From: Pseudomonas sp. MRSN 12121
GTDB taxonomy: Bacteria > Pseudomonadota > Gammaproteobacteria > Pseudomonadales > Pseudomonadaceae
DNA: 64,000 nucleotides
Direction: 5' to 3'
Assembly (NCBI RefSeq): GCF_000931465.1
Contig: NZ_CP010892.1
Coordinates: forward strand, 372,001 to 436,000
Shown: one piece after another, positions 27,224-36,827 of the stretch
Layout of the letters: each line of letters opens with the position of its first letter
Position numbering within the stretch: the stretch's first letter is position 1
The notes under the pieces: model-generated
What the model was told of the DNA's origin: nothing
Seen by the model: only the letters and a program-made list of their open reading frames with translations
The model's database searches: none
Position numbers and translations under genes: made by a program

Positions 27224-28030
27224 TCAGCGGTACACCCCATCCTTGCCATGCCCGCTCATGGCCTTGTTGCTACGCACGCTGATCATCAACTTGATATCGA
27301 TCCAGTCGATGCCCTGGGCCTTGAGCCTGGGCAGCTCGCGCTCGAGCACGGCCAGGGTCTGCGGGTAGGGGTGGCCGATCACCACCGCTGAACCCTGCTT
27401 GTGCGCCAGGTTGATCGCGCTCTGCAACTGGCTGGCGATGGCGGCTTCGGTGCGTTCATCGTCGAGGAACACATCGCGGGACACACTGGCCAGGCCGATT
27501 TTCTGCGCCTCGGCGGCGGCTACAGTCTTGGCGCTGGTGCGGCTGTCGACGAAGAACTTGTGGCGGCGTTGCAGCTCGGCCATCAGCCAGGCCATGGCCT
27601 GGGGCTGGGAGGTCATGCGGCTGCCCATGTGATTGTTGATGCCGCTGGTGTAGGGCACGGCCTTGAAGGCCGCATCAAGGCGTTTTTCCAGTTCTTCGAC
27701 GGGCAGCTCGGGGTGCCAGGCGAAGGGGCCGGTGGCCGGGTCCATCGGCATGTGCAGGATGACGATCTTGCCGGCGCGGTGGGCTTCGCGGGCGAACTCG
27801 GCGGCGTGGGGCGTGTCGGGCATGATCGCCGTGGTCACCGGGCCTGGCAGCGCCAGCACCCGGCGATCGCGGGGCAGGTTCTGCCCGAGGTCGTCGATGA
27901 TCAGGCTCAGGTAGGCCTTGCGTGGCGCGGGCTCGGCAGCCTGGGGCGAGGAGAGGGCGAGGAGGCACAGAAGCCCGATCATGAGCCTCCACGGCAACCG
28001 TGTGGAGGGTTGGCGCTGGTTGGTCATCAT
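27224..28030 (-). CDS. Divergent polysaccharide deacetylase YibQ
   Basis: A 268-residue secreted protein. N-terminal hydrophobic segment residues 14-31 (LMIGLLCLLALSSPQAAEP) is the signal. The catalytic-fold motifs of the divergent deacetylase family are clear: LSLIIDDLGQN, TTAIMPDTPHA, LHMPMDP, GINNHMGSRMT and FVDSRTSAKTVA. In E. coli yibQ follows gpmI-envC, as here with ctpA inserted. It probably modifies or binds a cell-wall polymer. Two adjacent ATGs (28030, 28027) cannot be separated. Confidence 0.88.
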   Translation of the reverse strand: MMTNQRQPSTRLPWRLMIGLLCLLALSSPQAAEPAPRKAYLSLIIDDLGQNLPRDRRVLALPGPVTTAIMPDTPHAAEFAREAHRAGKIVILHMPMDPATGPFAWHPELPVEELEKRLDAAFKAVPYTSGINNHMGSRMTSQPQAMAWLMAELQRRHKFFVDSRTSAKTVAAAEAQKIGLASVSRDVFLDDERTEAAIASQLQSAINLAHKQGSAVVIGHPYPQTLAVLERELPRLKAQGIDWIDIKLMISVRSNKAMSGHGKDGVYR

Positions 28031-28077
28031 GCGGTGCGGGTAAGGCCTTGGGGGTGTGTGGCGGTCATCCGGACGCT

Positions 28078-28134
28078 ATCGCGAGCAAGCTTCGCTCCTA
28101 CGGTAAGAGCAGGAGGCGCGGGCTTGCTCGCGAC
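28078..28134. repeat. Short REP pair
   Basis: ATCGCGAGCAAGCTTCGCTC arm followed by an inverted GGCTTGCTCGCGAC arm with a very short spacer, between yibQ and ctpA. Confidence 0.8.
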
Positions 28135-28142
28135 AGGTTCCA

Positions 28143-29453
28143 TCACTTGCTGCGGGTGATGCTCAGGCCCTTGAGCAGGCTGAGGGCCTGGGCCAGCTGG
28201 TAGTCGTCGTCCTGCGGCATCGGCTTGGGCTTGCTGCCGGAAGTGGTCGGCTTGTCGGCGCCGCCGTTGCCATTGCCCAGGTGGCCCTGCAGGTCGGCTT
28301 CCTTGAAGTACTCGTTGTCCTGCGCTTCGTTGGTGATCTTGGCGCGGCGTACCTCGATGTCCGGCACGATGCCCTGGGCCTGGATCGAGCGGCCGTTGGG
28401 GGTGAAGTACAGCGCGGTGGTGATCTTCAGCGCGCGATCGTTGTTCAGCGGCAGCACGGTCTGCACCGAGCCCTTGCCGAAGCTGGTGGTGCCCATCAGC
28501 ACCGCGCGCTTCTGGTCTTGCAAGGCGCCGGCGACGATCTCCGACGCCGAGGCGCTGCCGCCGTTGATCAGCACCACCATCGGCACGGCTTCGCTCTCGT
28601 CCTTGCCGGTGGCGGAGAAGCGCAGCTCGGAATTGGCGATGCGGCCCTTGGTGTAGACGATCAGGCCCTTGGTGATGAAGTGGTCGACCACTTCCACCGC
28701 CGATTGCAGCACGCCGCCCGGGTTGTTGCGCAGGTCGAGGATGATGCCGTTGAGCTTCTTGCCGTTGTCCTTGCGCAGCTTGGCCAGGGCCTTGGAGACC
28801 TCTTCGCCGGTCTTGACCTGGAACTGGGTGATGCGGATGTAGCCGTAGCCCGACTCCAGCAGCTGGCTCTTCACGCTCTTGACCTGAATGGTGGCGCGGG
28901 CCAGCGTCACGTCGAACGGCGCGCCGCCGTCGCGTACCAGGGTCAGGGTGATCTTCTGGCCGATCTTGCCGCGCATCTTGTCCACGGCTTCGGTCATGCT
29001 CTGGCCGCGGGTCGGCTGGCCGTTGATCTTGACGATCAGGTCGCCGGCCTGGATGCCGGCCTTGGACGCCGGGGTGTCGTCGATCGGCGACACCACCTTG
29101 ATGATGCCGTCCTCGGCGCCGACTTCGATGCCCAGGCCGCCGAACTCGCCGCTGGTGCTTTCCTGCAGCTCGGCGAAGTCTTCGGGGCCCAGGTAGGCCG
29201 AGTGCGGGTCAAGGTTGCTGAGCATGCCCTTGATGGCGTTCTCCAGCAGCGTCTTGTCGTCCACGGGTTCGACATAGGCGGCCTTGATCCGGTCCATGAC
29301 CTCGGCAAAGGTGCGCAGCTCTTCGAGCGGTAACGGCGCCTTGGTGGTCGTGGCGGCTGCCGATTGAGCGGTTTCGGCGGCGAACGCCAGGGGCGCACCG
29401 ATCACCAGAGCGATCGTCAGGGCCAGCGAGGTGAGGCGGGACAAATGCAGCAT
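28143..29453 (-). CDS. ctpA: Carboxyl-terminal processing protease CtpA (S41)
   Basis: A 436-residue periplasmic protease. Signal peptide is residues 1-25. A PDZ domain spans about 95-185 (GGLGIEV...SKAGIQAGDLIVKINGQPT), then the S41 core with catalytic Ser302 in GGSASASEIV and Lys327 in TSFGKGSVQTV. These positions agree with what I recall for P. aeruginosa CtpA, where the enzyme, with adaptor LbcA, degrades peptidoglycan hydrolases. It is 31 bases downstream of envC on the same strand, consistent with a cell-wall role. Confidence 0.95.
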   Translation of the reverse strand: MLHLSRLTSLALTIALVIGAPLAFAAETAQSAAATTTKAPLPLEELRTFAEVMDRIKAAYVEPVDDKTLLENAIKGMLSNLDPHSAYLGPEDFAELQESTSGEFGGLGIEVGAEDGIIKVVSPIDDTPASKAGIQAGDLIVKINGQPTRGQSMTEAVDKMRGKIGQKITLTLVRDGGAPFDVTLARATIQVKSVKSQLLESGYGYIRITQFQVKTGEEVSKALAKLRKDNGKKLNGIILDLRNNPGGVLQSAVEVVDHFITKGLIVYTKGRIANSELRFSATGKDESEAVPMVVLINGGSASASEIVAGALQDQKRAVLMGTTSFGKGSVQTVLPLNNDRALKITTALYFTPNGRSIQAQGIVPDIEVRRAKITNEAQDNEYFKEADLQGHLGNGNGGADKPTTSGSKPKPMPQDDDYQLAQALSLLKGLSITRSK

Positions 29454-29484
29454 GTCGAACGAACTCCTGAATGAGATGGCGCGC

Positions 29485-30771
29485 TTATCCTTGCGCGCGG
29501 CACCATTGTGCCGGGTCGCTTGGGCGGCCCTGCTGGCGAATAGCGAAGTACAGCGCAGGCGCGCCCTGTCCGCCACTGCTGCCCACAGTGGAGATGGACT
29601 CGCCGGCCTTGACGATGTCGCCGGCTTCCTTGAGCAGCGTCTGGTTGTGCCCGTAGAGGCTCAAATAGCCGTTGCCGTGGTCGAGGATCACCAGCAGGCC
29701 GGCGCCGCGCAACCAGTCGGCGAATACCACGCGGCCGCCATGCACGGCATGTACCTGGCTGCCGGCCGAGGCGCTGATCATCACCCCGTCCCACTTGGTC
29801 CGGGCATCGTCGCCGCGGGTTTCGCCGAAGCGTGCCAGCAGTCGACCGTCGACCGGCCATGGAAGTTTTCCCCGGGCCGAAGCAAAAGGGCCTCCATAGG
29901 AGGCGCCGGTGCTGGAAACCAGGGGGCCGGGAGCGGCTCGGGGCGGCTTGCGCGGGCTGGCGTCGGCATCGGCCTGGGCCTCACGCAAACGCTTTTTTTC
30001 GGCTTCCTGCTGGGCGATCAGCGCTTTCTGCCGCGCTTCTTCTGCCTCTCGGGCCTGGCGGGCCAGGGTTTCCTCGATGGTTTTCAGCACCCGGCCCAGG
30101 TCGGCCTGGTCCTGTTCGCGGGCCTTGAGCTTGTCGCCACGGGCCTTCACGTCGTCGTTGAGCTTGGCCAGGGCCACCTGGCGTTCCTTGCGGACCTTGT
30201 CCAGTTCATCGCGCTGGGTGTCCAGGCTGCTTTTCTGCACCAGCAGCTGGGCTTGCTGCAGTTCGATTTCTTTCTCGACGTTGGCCAGCTGGCGCAGGGT
30301 CTCGTTGAAGTTCTTCAGCTGTTCCAGGCGGGCCTGGCTCAGGTAGTCGTAATAGGTAAGGGTGCGGGCGAATTTTTCCGGGTTCTGCTGGTTGAGCAGC
30401 AGCTTGAGGTATTCCTGGCGGCCGTTCTGGTAGGCGGCGCGGGCCTGGATGGCGATCAGTCGTTGCTGTTCAACGCGCGCGCTCTGGAGTTTTTTTTTCT
30501 CCTCATCGAGTCGCTGCAGCTCGGATTCGCTTTTCTTCAGCTCTTTCTGCAGGGCGTCGACCTGCTTCTCCAGCTTGCCCATCTCGGTCTCGGTGCCGCG
30601 CAGCTCTTTCTGCACGCCGGACTTTTCTTCCTGCAGCTTGCCCAGCAGCTTCTTCAGCTCGGCGATGTCCTGACGCGTGGCGTCCAACTGTTGTTGGGTT
30701 TGCGCGCGCTCGTCGGCGAAGGCCGGTTGGAGCAGGCAGATCAGAGCGAGGGTAATCAGGGCGCGAAGCAT
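29485..30771 (-). CDS. envC: Murein hydrolase activator EnvC-like (degenerate LytM)
   Basis: A 428-residue periplasmic protein. Signal peptide residues 1-19, then a long coiled coil (about 25-265, repeated Gln/Glu/Lys/Leu), a Pro-rich linker and a C-terminal LytM/M23 fold. The LytM zinc ligands are incomplete: the usual HxxxD and HxH are replaced (GSQVHAVHGG, LYFAIR), as in EnvC, which activates amidases rather than cutting murein. The ATG at 30771 starts the signal peptide; a GTG five codons earlier is possible. Located between gpmI and ctpA as in E. coli gpmI-envC-yibQ. Confidence 0.9.
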   Translation of the reverse strand: MLRALITLALICLLQPAFADERAQTQQQLDATRQDIAELKKLLGKLQEEKSGVQKELRGTETEMGKLEKQVDALQKELKKSESELQRLDEEKKKLQSARVEQQRLIAIQARAAYQNGRQEYLKLLLNQQNPEKFARTLTYYDYLSQARLEQLKNFNETLRQLANVEKEIELQQAQLLVQKSSLDTQRDELDKVRKERQVALAKLNDDVKARGDKLKAREQDQADLGRVLKTIEETLARQAREAEEARQKALIAQQEAEKKRLREAQADADASPRKPPRAAPGPLVSSTGASYGGPFASARGKLPWPVDGRLLARFGETRGDDARTKWDGVMISASAGSQVHAVHGGRVVFADWLRGAGLLVILDHGNGYLSLYGHNQTLLKEAGDIVKAGESISTVGSSGGQGAPALYFAIRQQGRPSDPAQWCRAQG

Positions 30772-30831
30772 AGAGGCGGGCGACACCAGGGAAAGGGACG
30801 GCCTAGTATGCCCGCCCCTCGCGGCAAAAAA

Positions 30832-30862
30832 AACGCCTCAAAGCCAACTGCTTTGAGGCGTT
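30832..30862 (-). terminator. Terminator after gpmI
   Basis: A 13-bp stem (30832-30844 with 30850-30862) and loop CAACT. On the minus strand it is followed by eight T. It separates gpmI from envC, so envC-ctpA likely has its own promoter or depends on readthrough. Confidence 0.9.
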
Positions 30863-30906
30863 CGTCATAAAAGGCCGTTTCCGGCCGATTATTGGGCCTT
30901 TTGATA

Positions 30907-32436
30907 TCAGACCAGTATCGAAGTGCCAGTCATTTCCGCCGGCTGCGGCAGGCCCAGCAGCTTGAGCATGGTCGGCGCCACGTCGGCCAGGACGCCGCCT
31001 TCGCGGACTTTCAGGTCGCGCTTGCCGACGTAGATGAACGGCACCGGCTCGCTGGTATGCGCGGTGTGCGCCTGGCCGGTGGAGGCGTCGGACATCTGCT
31101 CGACGTTGCCGTGGTCGGCGGTGATCAGGGCTTCGCCACCGACCTTTTCCAGGGCGTCGACGATGCGGCCGACGCACTGGTCCAGGCATTCCACGGCCTT
31201 GACCGCGGCGTCGAACACGCCGCTATGGCCGACCATGTCGCCGTTGGCGTAGTTGACCACTATCACGTCGTAGCGCTGATTCTCGATGGCATCGACGATA
31301 TTGTCGGTGACTTCCGGGGCGCTCATTTCCGGCTGCAGGTCGTAGGTGGCGACTTTCGGCGACGGGATCAGGATGCGTTCCTCGCCCGGGAACGGCTCTT
31401 CACGGCCACCGGAGAAGAAGAAGGTCACGTGGGCGTATTTCTCGGTCTCGGCGATGCGCAGCTGGGTCTTGCCGTTTTTCGCCAGATAGTCGCCCAGCAC
31501 GTTGTCCAGGCTGCCCGGGGCAAAGGCCGACGGGGCCGGGATGCTGGCCGCGTACTGGGTCAGCATGACGAAGCCGGCCAGTTTCGGCTGGCGCGCGCGG
31601 GCGAATTCCTTGAAGCCGTCCTCGACGAACACCCGGCTCAGCTCGCGGGCGCGGTCGGCGCGGAAGTTCATGAATACCACGGCGTCGCCGTCTTCGACTT
31701 TCACCGGCTCGCCGAGGGTGGTGGCCTTGACGAACTCGTCGCTCTCGCCGCGCTCGTAGGCGGCCTGCAAGCCTTCCTGGGCATTGGCGGCGTTGAACTC
31801 GCCCTTGCCGTCGACGATCAGGTCATAGGCCTGGGCGACGCGGTCCCAGCGGTTGTCGCGGTCCATGGCGAAGTAGCGGCCGATCAGGCTGGCGATGCGG
31901 CCCTTGCCCAGGGTCTTGAAGGTTTCGTCCAGCAGCTCGATGGACGAGGCAGCGCTCTTCGGCGGGGTGTCGCGACCGTCGAGGAAGGCGTGCAGGTAGA
32001 TTTTCTCGGCGCCGCGCTTGAAGGCCAGCTCGGCCATGGCGACCAGGTGGTCCTGGTGGCTGTGCACGCCGCCGTCGGACAGCAGGCCCAGGATGTGCAC
32101 GGCCTTGTCGGCGGCCACGGCCTTGTCCACCGCGGCGCAGATCGTCGGGTTCTCGAAGAACTCGCCGTCGCGGATGGCCTTGGTGACACGGGTGAAGTCC
32201 TGGTACACCACGCGCCCGGCGCCGAGGTTCATGTGGCCGACTTCGGAGTTGCCCATCTGGCCGTCCGGCAGGCCGACATCCATGCCCGAACCCGAGATCA
32301 GGCCATGCGGCACGCTGGCGTACAGGCGGTCCAGGACCGGCTTCCTGGCCGCGTAGATAGCGTTGGATTCGTGGCTCTCGCTGTGACCGAAGCCATCCAG
32401 GATCATCAGGACCAAAGGTTTAGGCGTGGTAGTCAT
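30907..32436 (-). CDS. gpmI: Cofactor-independent phosphoglycerate mutase
   Basis: A 509-residue 2,3-BPG-independent enzyme interconverting 3- and 2-phosphoglycerate. Phosphatase-like metal site residues [12 protein letters not shown] at 10-21 and the phosphoserine Ser64 in [12 protein letters not shown] are present. The manganese-site motifs near the C-terminus ([32 protein letters not shown]) are intact. The start MTTTPKP is preferred; three extra codons are open upstream. Divergent from the yibN-grxC-secB unit. Confidence 0.97.
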   Translation of the reverse strand: MTTTPKPLVLMILDGFGHSESHESNAIYAARKPVLDRLYASVPHGLISGSGMDVGLPDGQMGNSEVGHMNLGAGRVVYQDFTRVTKAIRDGEFFENPTICAAVDKAVAADKAVHILGLLSDGGVHSHQDHLVAMAELAFKRGAEKIYLHAFLDGRDTPPKSAASSIELLDETFKTLGKGRIASLIGRYFAMDRDNRWDRVAQAYDLIVDGKGEFNAANAQEGLQAAYERGESDEFVKATTLGEPVKVEDGDAVVFMNFRADRARELSRVFVEDGFKEFARARQPKLAGFVMLTQYAASIPAPSAFAPGSLDNVLGDYLAKNGKTQLRIAETEKYAHVTFFFSGGREEPFPGEERILIPSPKVATYDLQPEMSAPEVTDNIVDAIENQRYDVIVVNYANGDMVGHSGVFDAAVKAVECLDQCVGRIVDALEKVGGEALITADHGNVEQMSDASTGQAHTAHTSEPVPFIYVGKRDLKVREGGVLADVAPTMLKLLGLPQPAEMTGTSILV

Positions 32437-32524
32437 AGATTCCACTCGTGGCTGGATTGGGAGATGTTGAAAAAGGGAGTGGCAGTTTAAAGGGTAGTTC
32501 CATCGGCGTCACCGCCGGGCGGGG

Positions 32525-32553
32525 TTTGGCCGGCCCGGAGGGCTGTGTATACT
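32525..32553 (+). promoter_or_regulatory. Candidate sigma-70 promoter of yibN-grxC-secB
   Basis: TATACT at 32548-32553 with TTTGGC at 32525-32530, a 17-base spacer, and about 34 bases from the -10 to the yibN ATG. A moderate match. Confidence 0.5.
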
Positions 32554-32586
32554 GGCCGACATTTTAACGCCCTGGAACCTCCTTAG

Positions 32587-33000
32587 ATGGTTGCTCACCT
32601 GATTCAATTCGCCACTGAACACTACTTGCTCGTCGGCGCCTTCGTCATCTTGCTGGCTCTGCTGATCGCTCACGAATTGAGCCGCGGCGGCCGCAGCCTC
32701 AGCACCCGGGAACTGACCGCGCTGGTCAACAACGAGCAGGGCGTGGTGATCGACATCCGTCCGTCCAAGGACTTCGCCGCGGGCCATATCGTCGGCGCAC
32801 TGAACATTCCTCAAGACAAGCTGGCCGCCCGTGTCGGCGAGCTGGAAAAGCACAAGGCCAAGACCATCATCCTGGTCGACGCCCTGGGTCAGCACGCCGG
32901 CACCCATGCCCGCGAGCTGATGAAGTCCGGCTTCACCGCCGCCAAGCTGTCCGGCGGCGTCGGCAGCTGGAAAGCCGACAACCTGCCGCTGGTGAAGTGA
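32587..33000 (+). CDS. Membrane-anchored rhodanese-like protein YibN
   Basis: A 137-residue protein with a single N-terminal membrane helix (residues about 11-28) and a rhodanese domain (40-137). The active-site loop reads ILVDALGQHAGTHAREL, with no catalytic Cys, so it is probably not a sulfurtransferase. The gene order yibN-grxC-secB is shared with E. coli. It stops one base before the grxC ATG. Confidence 0.92.
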   Translation: MVAHLIQFATEHYLLVGAFVILLALLIAHELSRGGRSLSTRELTALVNNEQGVVIDIRPSKDFAAGHIVGALNIPQDKLAARVGELEKHKAKTIILVDALGQHAGTHARELMKSGFTAAKLSGGVGSWKADNLPLVK

Positions 33001-33001
33001 C

Positions 33002-33256
33002 ATGGCCCATGTCGTCGTCTATTCCAGCGATTACTGCCCCTACTGCTCGCGGGCCAAGTACCTGCTCGAGAACAAAGGCGTAGCCTTCGAGGAGATCAAG
33101 GTCGACGGCAAGCCGCAGGTCCGCGCCGAGATGGCCCAGAAGGCCGGGCGCACGTCCGTGCCGCAGATCTGGATCGGCAGCACTCATGTGGGTGGCTGTG
33201 ACGATCTGTTCGCCCTGGAGCGCGCCGGCAAGCTCGACGCGCTGCTCGCGGCCTGA
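33002..33256 (+). CDS. grxC: Glutaredoxin GrxC
   Basis: An 84-residue glutaredoxin with the dithiol CPYC site (Cys12, Cys15) and glutathione-binding [19 protein letters not shown]. It reduces protein and glutathione mixed disulfides in the cytosol. Tightly packed between yibN and secB. Confidence 0.97.
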   Translation: MAHVVVYSSDYCPYCSRAKYLLENKGVAFEEIKVDGKPQVRAEMAQKAGRTSVPQIWIGSTHVGGCDDLFALERAGKLDALLAA

Positions 33257-33311
33257 CCGACCACCCCGTTCAGCAACCCCTTACAAGACCCGAGATCAAG
33301 AAGGATCTGAG

Positions 33312-33791
33312 ATGACTGACCAACAGAACACCGCTGCGACCGAAGACGAATCCGCACCGCAATTCTCGCTGCAGCGCATCTATGTGCGTGACCTGTCTTT
33401 CGAAGCTCCAAAAAGCCCGGCGATCTTCCGCCAACAGTGGGAGCCGAGCGTCGGCCTGGACCTGAACACCCGCCAGAAGGCGCTGGAAGAAGGTTTCCAC
33501 GAAGTCGTGCTGACCCTCTCGGTTACCGTGAAGAACGGTGACGAAGTGGCGTTCATCGCCGAAGTGCAACAGGCCGGTATCTTCCTGATCAAGAACCTGG
33601 ACGACGCTTCGATGAGCCACACCCTGGGCGCGTTCTGCCCGAACATCCTGTTCCCGTACGCTCGCGAAGCGCTGGACAGCCTGGTGACCCGCGGTTCGTT
33701 CCCGGCCCTGATGCTGGCTCCGGTGAACTTCGACGCGCTGTACGCGCAAGAGCTGCAACGCCTGCAGGCCGGTGAGAACACCGTTCAATAA
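33312..33791 (+). CDS. secB: Protein-export chaperone SecB
   Basis: A 159-residue SecB with the family core '[28 protein letters not shown]' and [36 protein letters not shown]. SecB is a tetramer that keeps secretory proteins unfolded and delivers them to SecA. AAGGA seven bases before the ATG at 33312 fixes the start. Last gene of the unit, followed by a strong terminator. Confidence 0.97.
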   Translation: MTDQQNTAATEDESAPQFSLQRIYVRDLSFEAPKSPAIFRQQWEPSVGLDLNTRQKALEEGFHEVVLTLSVTVKNGDEVAFIAEVQQAGIFLIKNLDDASMSHTLGAFCPNILFPYAREALDSLVTRGSFPALMLAPVNFDALYAQELQRLQAGENTVQ

Positions 33792-33806
33792 GGGCTTTGC
33801 CCGAGC

Positions 33807-33840
33807 ATGAAAAAAGCGCCTTTGACGGCGCTTTTTTCAT
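33807..33840 (+). terminator. Terminator of secB operon
   Basis: A 14-bp stem (33807-33820 with 33827-33840), loop TTTGAC, with internal A/T runs that give a U-tract on either strand. Confidence 0.92.
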
Positions 33841-33859
33841 GCTTGGGCGAAACATCCAG

Positions 33860-33956
33860 GTAGGAGCGAGGCTTGCCCGCGATAGCCGCAAAGCGGCGGT
33901 CCAACAGTCACACCGCAGCATCGTTGGAGTTCATCGCGAGCAAGCTTCGCTCCTAC
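33860..33956. repeat. REP pair overlapping the trmL stop
   Basis: GTAGGAGCGAGGCTTGCCCG at the left and GCGAGCAAGCTTCGCTCCTA at the right form an inverted pair. The right arm includes the stop codon of trmL (33953-33955). Confidence 0.9.
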
Positions 33957-34408
33957 TTGAAGCCCAGCTGGCGCCAGGCTTCGTAGACGGCCACCGCCAC
34001 GGTGTTGGACAGGTTCAGGCTGCGGCAGCCTTCGCGCATGGGCAGGCGCAGGCGATGGTCGCCGGGCAGGGCGTCCAGCACTTCGGCCGGTAGGCCGCGG
34101 CTTTCCGGGCCGAACAGGAAGGCGTCGCCCTCGGCGAAGCTGGCATCGTGGAACGGCCGCGAGCCCTTGGTGGTAAAGGCGAACAGGCGTGGATGGCCGA
34201 GGCTTTCCAGGCAACTGGCAAGATCGGCATGGCGTTGCAGGGTGGCATACTCGTGATAGTCGAGGCCGGCCCGGCGCAGGCGCTTGTCGTCCATTTCGAA
34301 ACCCAGCGGCTCGATCAAATGCAGGTGGCAGCCGCTGTTGGCGCAGAGCCTGATGACATTGCCGGTATTCGGCGGAATTTCTGGTTGAAAAAGGATGACG
34401 TGAAACAT
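33953..34408 (-). CDS. trmL: tRNA (cytidine/uridine-34-2'-O)-methyltransferase TrmL
   Basis: A 151-residue SPOUT methyltransferase that 2'-O-methylates the wobble base of tRNA-Leu isoacceptors in E. coli. Trefoil-knot motifs are present: IPPNTGNVIRLCAN near the N-terminus, FGPESRGLP and 'PMREGCRSLNLSNTVAVAVYEAWRQ' near the C-terminus. GGAG seven bases upstream supports the ATG at 34408. Its start codon shares a CATG with the divergent gene's start codon, and its stop lies within a REP arm. Confidence 0.95.
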   Translation of the reverse strand: MFHVILFQPEIPPNTGNVIRLCANSGCHLHLIEPLGFEMDDKRLRRAGLDYHEYATLQRHADLASCLESLGHPRLFAFTTKGSRPFHDASFAEGDAFLFGPESRGLPAEVLDALPGDHRLRLPMREGCRSLNLSNTVAVAVYEAWRQLGFK

Positions 34409-34847
34409 GCACGGCTCCGAAGAAAAAGACAGGCCGCATTCTACGCCTGAAGCCGACGTCAGGCCGAAGCTAATGCTGCGCGTATTCGGCTCGCTGGCGA
34501 TCTTTGGCGTGATGGTCGGGCTGATGATCGGTCGCCTGACCAATCCGGACCCCACCGAGTTGCAGCAAGTGCAGGTCGAGCCCGATGGCCTGGTGGTGTG
34601 GTTCAACAACGAGCCCAAGGTCCATGGCGAACATGTCGACGGTGCCGTGGCGCTGTTGTTCGAGGCCGAGGGGCGGGCGCAGAAGGGCCAGTTGAAGGTC
34701 AATGCCAGGGATGCCAACTGGCGGGTACGGGCGGCGCAAGAGGGGTTGCTGCTGAACGTGGTCGCGGCGCGGCCGCTGCACGGCGAATGGTCCGGCCGCG
34801 AGGTCGACGGGCGCTGGCGCCTGGAGCTGCGCCTGCGGGAGGAATAA
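34407..34847 (+). CDS. Single-pass membrane protein, 146 aa
   Basis: One membrane helix at about residues 23-41 (LMLRVFGSLAIFGVMVGLMIG), with a soluble, probably periplasmic C-terminal domain ('LVVWFNNEPKVHGEHVDGAVALLFEAEGRAQKGQLKVNARDANWRVRAAQEGLLLNVVAARPLHGEW'). I know no function; it is the positional match of PA5126 next to trmL and ntrC. AAGGA about 11 bases upstream supports the ATG at 34407. An alternative start at 34473 would begin right at the membrane helix and remove the overlap with trmL. Confidence 0.75.
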   Translation: MHGSEEKDRPHSTPEADVRPKLMLRVFGSLAIFGVMVGLMIGRLTNPDPTELQQVQVEPDGLVVWFNNEPKVHGEHVDGAVALLFEAEGRAQKGQLKVNARDANWRVRAAQEGLLLNVVAARPLHGEWSGREVDGRWRLELRLREE

Positions 34848-34885
34848 AAGAGGGGATTCCCGGCCTGCCTGTACCAGGGTCCCCA
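34845..34885 (-). terminator. Terminator of nrsZ
   Basis: The last hairpin copy (GGGGA/TCCCC outer stem, CCTGG/CCGGG inner stem) is followed on the minus strand by TCTTTTATT. The T run overlaps the stop codon of the convergent gene. Confidence 0.75.
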
Positions 34886-35063
34886 AAAGCGTGTGGGCCG
34901 GAGCGCTGAGCGCGTCGGGCCCTGGATAAAGCGGGAAGTCCCCGGCCTGCCTGTACCGGGGTTCCCGAAACCGGGTGGACCCGTCGCTGTGAGCGGTGTG
35001 GGTCCGGGTGTAAAGAGGGGGATGCTCGGCCTGCCTGTACCAAGGTCCCCAAAACGGGTGAGC
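34851..35063 (-). repeat. Three imperfect 82-84-bp repeats within nrsZ
   Basis: CGGCCTGCCTGTACC recurs at 34861, 34943 and 35027 (plus strand), giving spacings of 82 and 84. Each unit has a hairpin with the conserved loop and a second, more variable hairpin (for example GGACCC/GGGTCC near 34975-35012). Confidence 0.9.
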
Positions 35064-35087
35064 GGTGGCGCTCGTGATCTTGTTACT

Positions 35088-35102
35088 GCAGGGGGCGTGC
35101 CA
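35088..35102 (-). promoter_or_regulatory. Sigma-54 promoter of nrsZ
   Basis: On the minus strand TGGCACGCCCCCTGC has the full TGGCAC -24 element and correct GG-N10-GC spacing; the -12 element is CTGC instead of TTGC. Predicted start 35076. Confidence 0.85.
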
Positions 35103-35254
35103 ATTCCGGCTTAAACGGTTCAGTTAATTCCAGGGTCAAGCTGGAGGCCCCGGTTTTCGGGGCTTTCGCCGTTTTGCGGCGTTGTTCTTGTCCGGCGTGG
35201 CGTGGCCGTCCGGAAGCGGATTCTCTTTCTGGCCGAGCCTTTCGGCGGTGCAGG

Positions 35255-35271
35255 CTCACCATTTCGGTGCA
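35255..35271 (-). promoter_or_regulatory. NtrC box upstream of nrsZ
   Basis: On the minus strand TGCACCGAAATGGTGAG matches TGCACC-N5-GGTGCA except for the last bases. Its centre is about 187 bases upstream of the nrsZ start, suitable for an enhancer. Confidence 0.75.
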
Positions 35272-35279
35272 CAAAAAGC

Positions 35280-35341
35280 ATCGCGGGCAAGCCTCGCTCC
35301 TACGGTTCGCGTGATTCGTAGGAGCGAGGCTTGCCCGCGAT
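35280..35341. repeat. Perfect REP pair
   Basis: Two exact 24-base inverted arms (35280-35303 and 35318-35341) with a 14-base spacer. It lies between the NtrC box of nrsZ and the end of ntrC and could insulate or terminate ntrBC transcription. Confidence 0.92.
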
Positions 35342-35390
35342 AGGGCCTGTCATTCAACACAGCCCGATGGTCTTACCCTGCAGCAGCGGC

Positions 35391-36823
<1,433 letters not shown>

Positions 36824-36827
<4 letters not shown>

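Larger units (their letters stand above)
34845..35076 (-). ncRNA. nrsZ: Nitrogen-regulated sRNA NrsZ
   Basis: The gap between the 146-residue membrane gene and ntrC holds a transcription unit with no coding frame of merit. A -24/-12 promoter at 35088-35102 predicts a start at 35076, and a hairpin plus CTTTTATT ends it near 34845, giving about 230 nt. The RNA contains three copies of an 82-84-nt unit with a conserved 10-nt hairpin loop TACAGGCAGG. Location beside ntrC, length, repeated hairpins and NtrC/RpoN control all match NrsZ of P. aeruginosa, a processed sRNA that affects rhamnolipid production and swarming. The target in this strain is unknown. Confidence 0.85.

Noticed and set aside
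32587..33000. YibN as an active sulfurtransferase
   Set aside because: The active-site loop has no cysteine.
34851..35063. Three spaced repeats as a CRISPR array
   Set aside because: Units differ by many substitutions, are 82-84 bases apart, have no constant-length unique spacers and no cas genes; the fold and promoter fit an sRNA.
34893..35114. 73-codon plus-strand frame across the nrsZ repeats
   Set aside because: Its repetitive peptide only mirrors the RNA repeats; no ribosome binding site and it runs against the sigma-54 transcript.
35083..35274. 63-codon minus-strand frame between the nrsZ promoter and NtrC box
   Set aside because: Basic, low-information peptide lying across promoter elements; no support.
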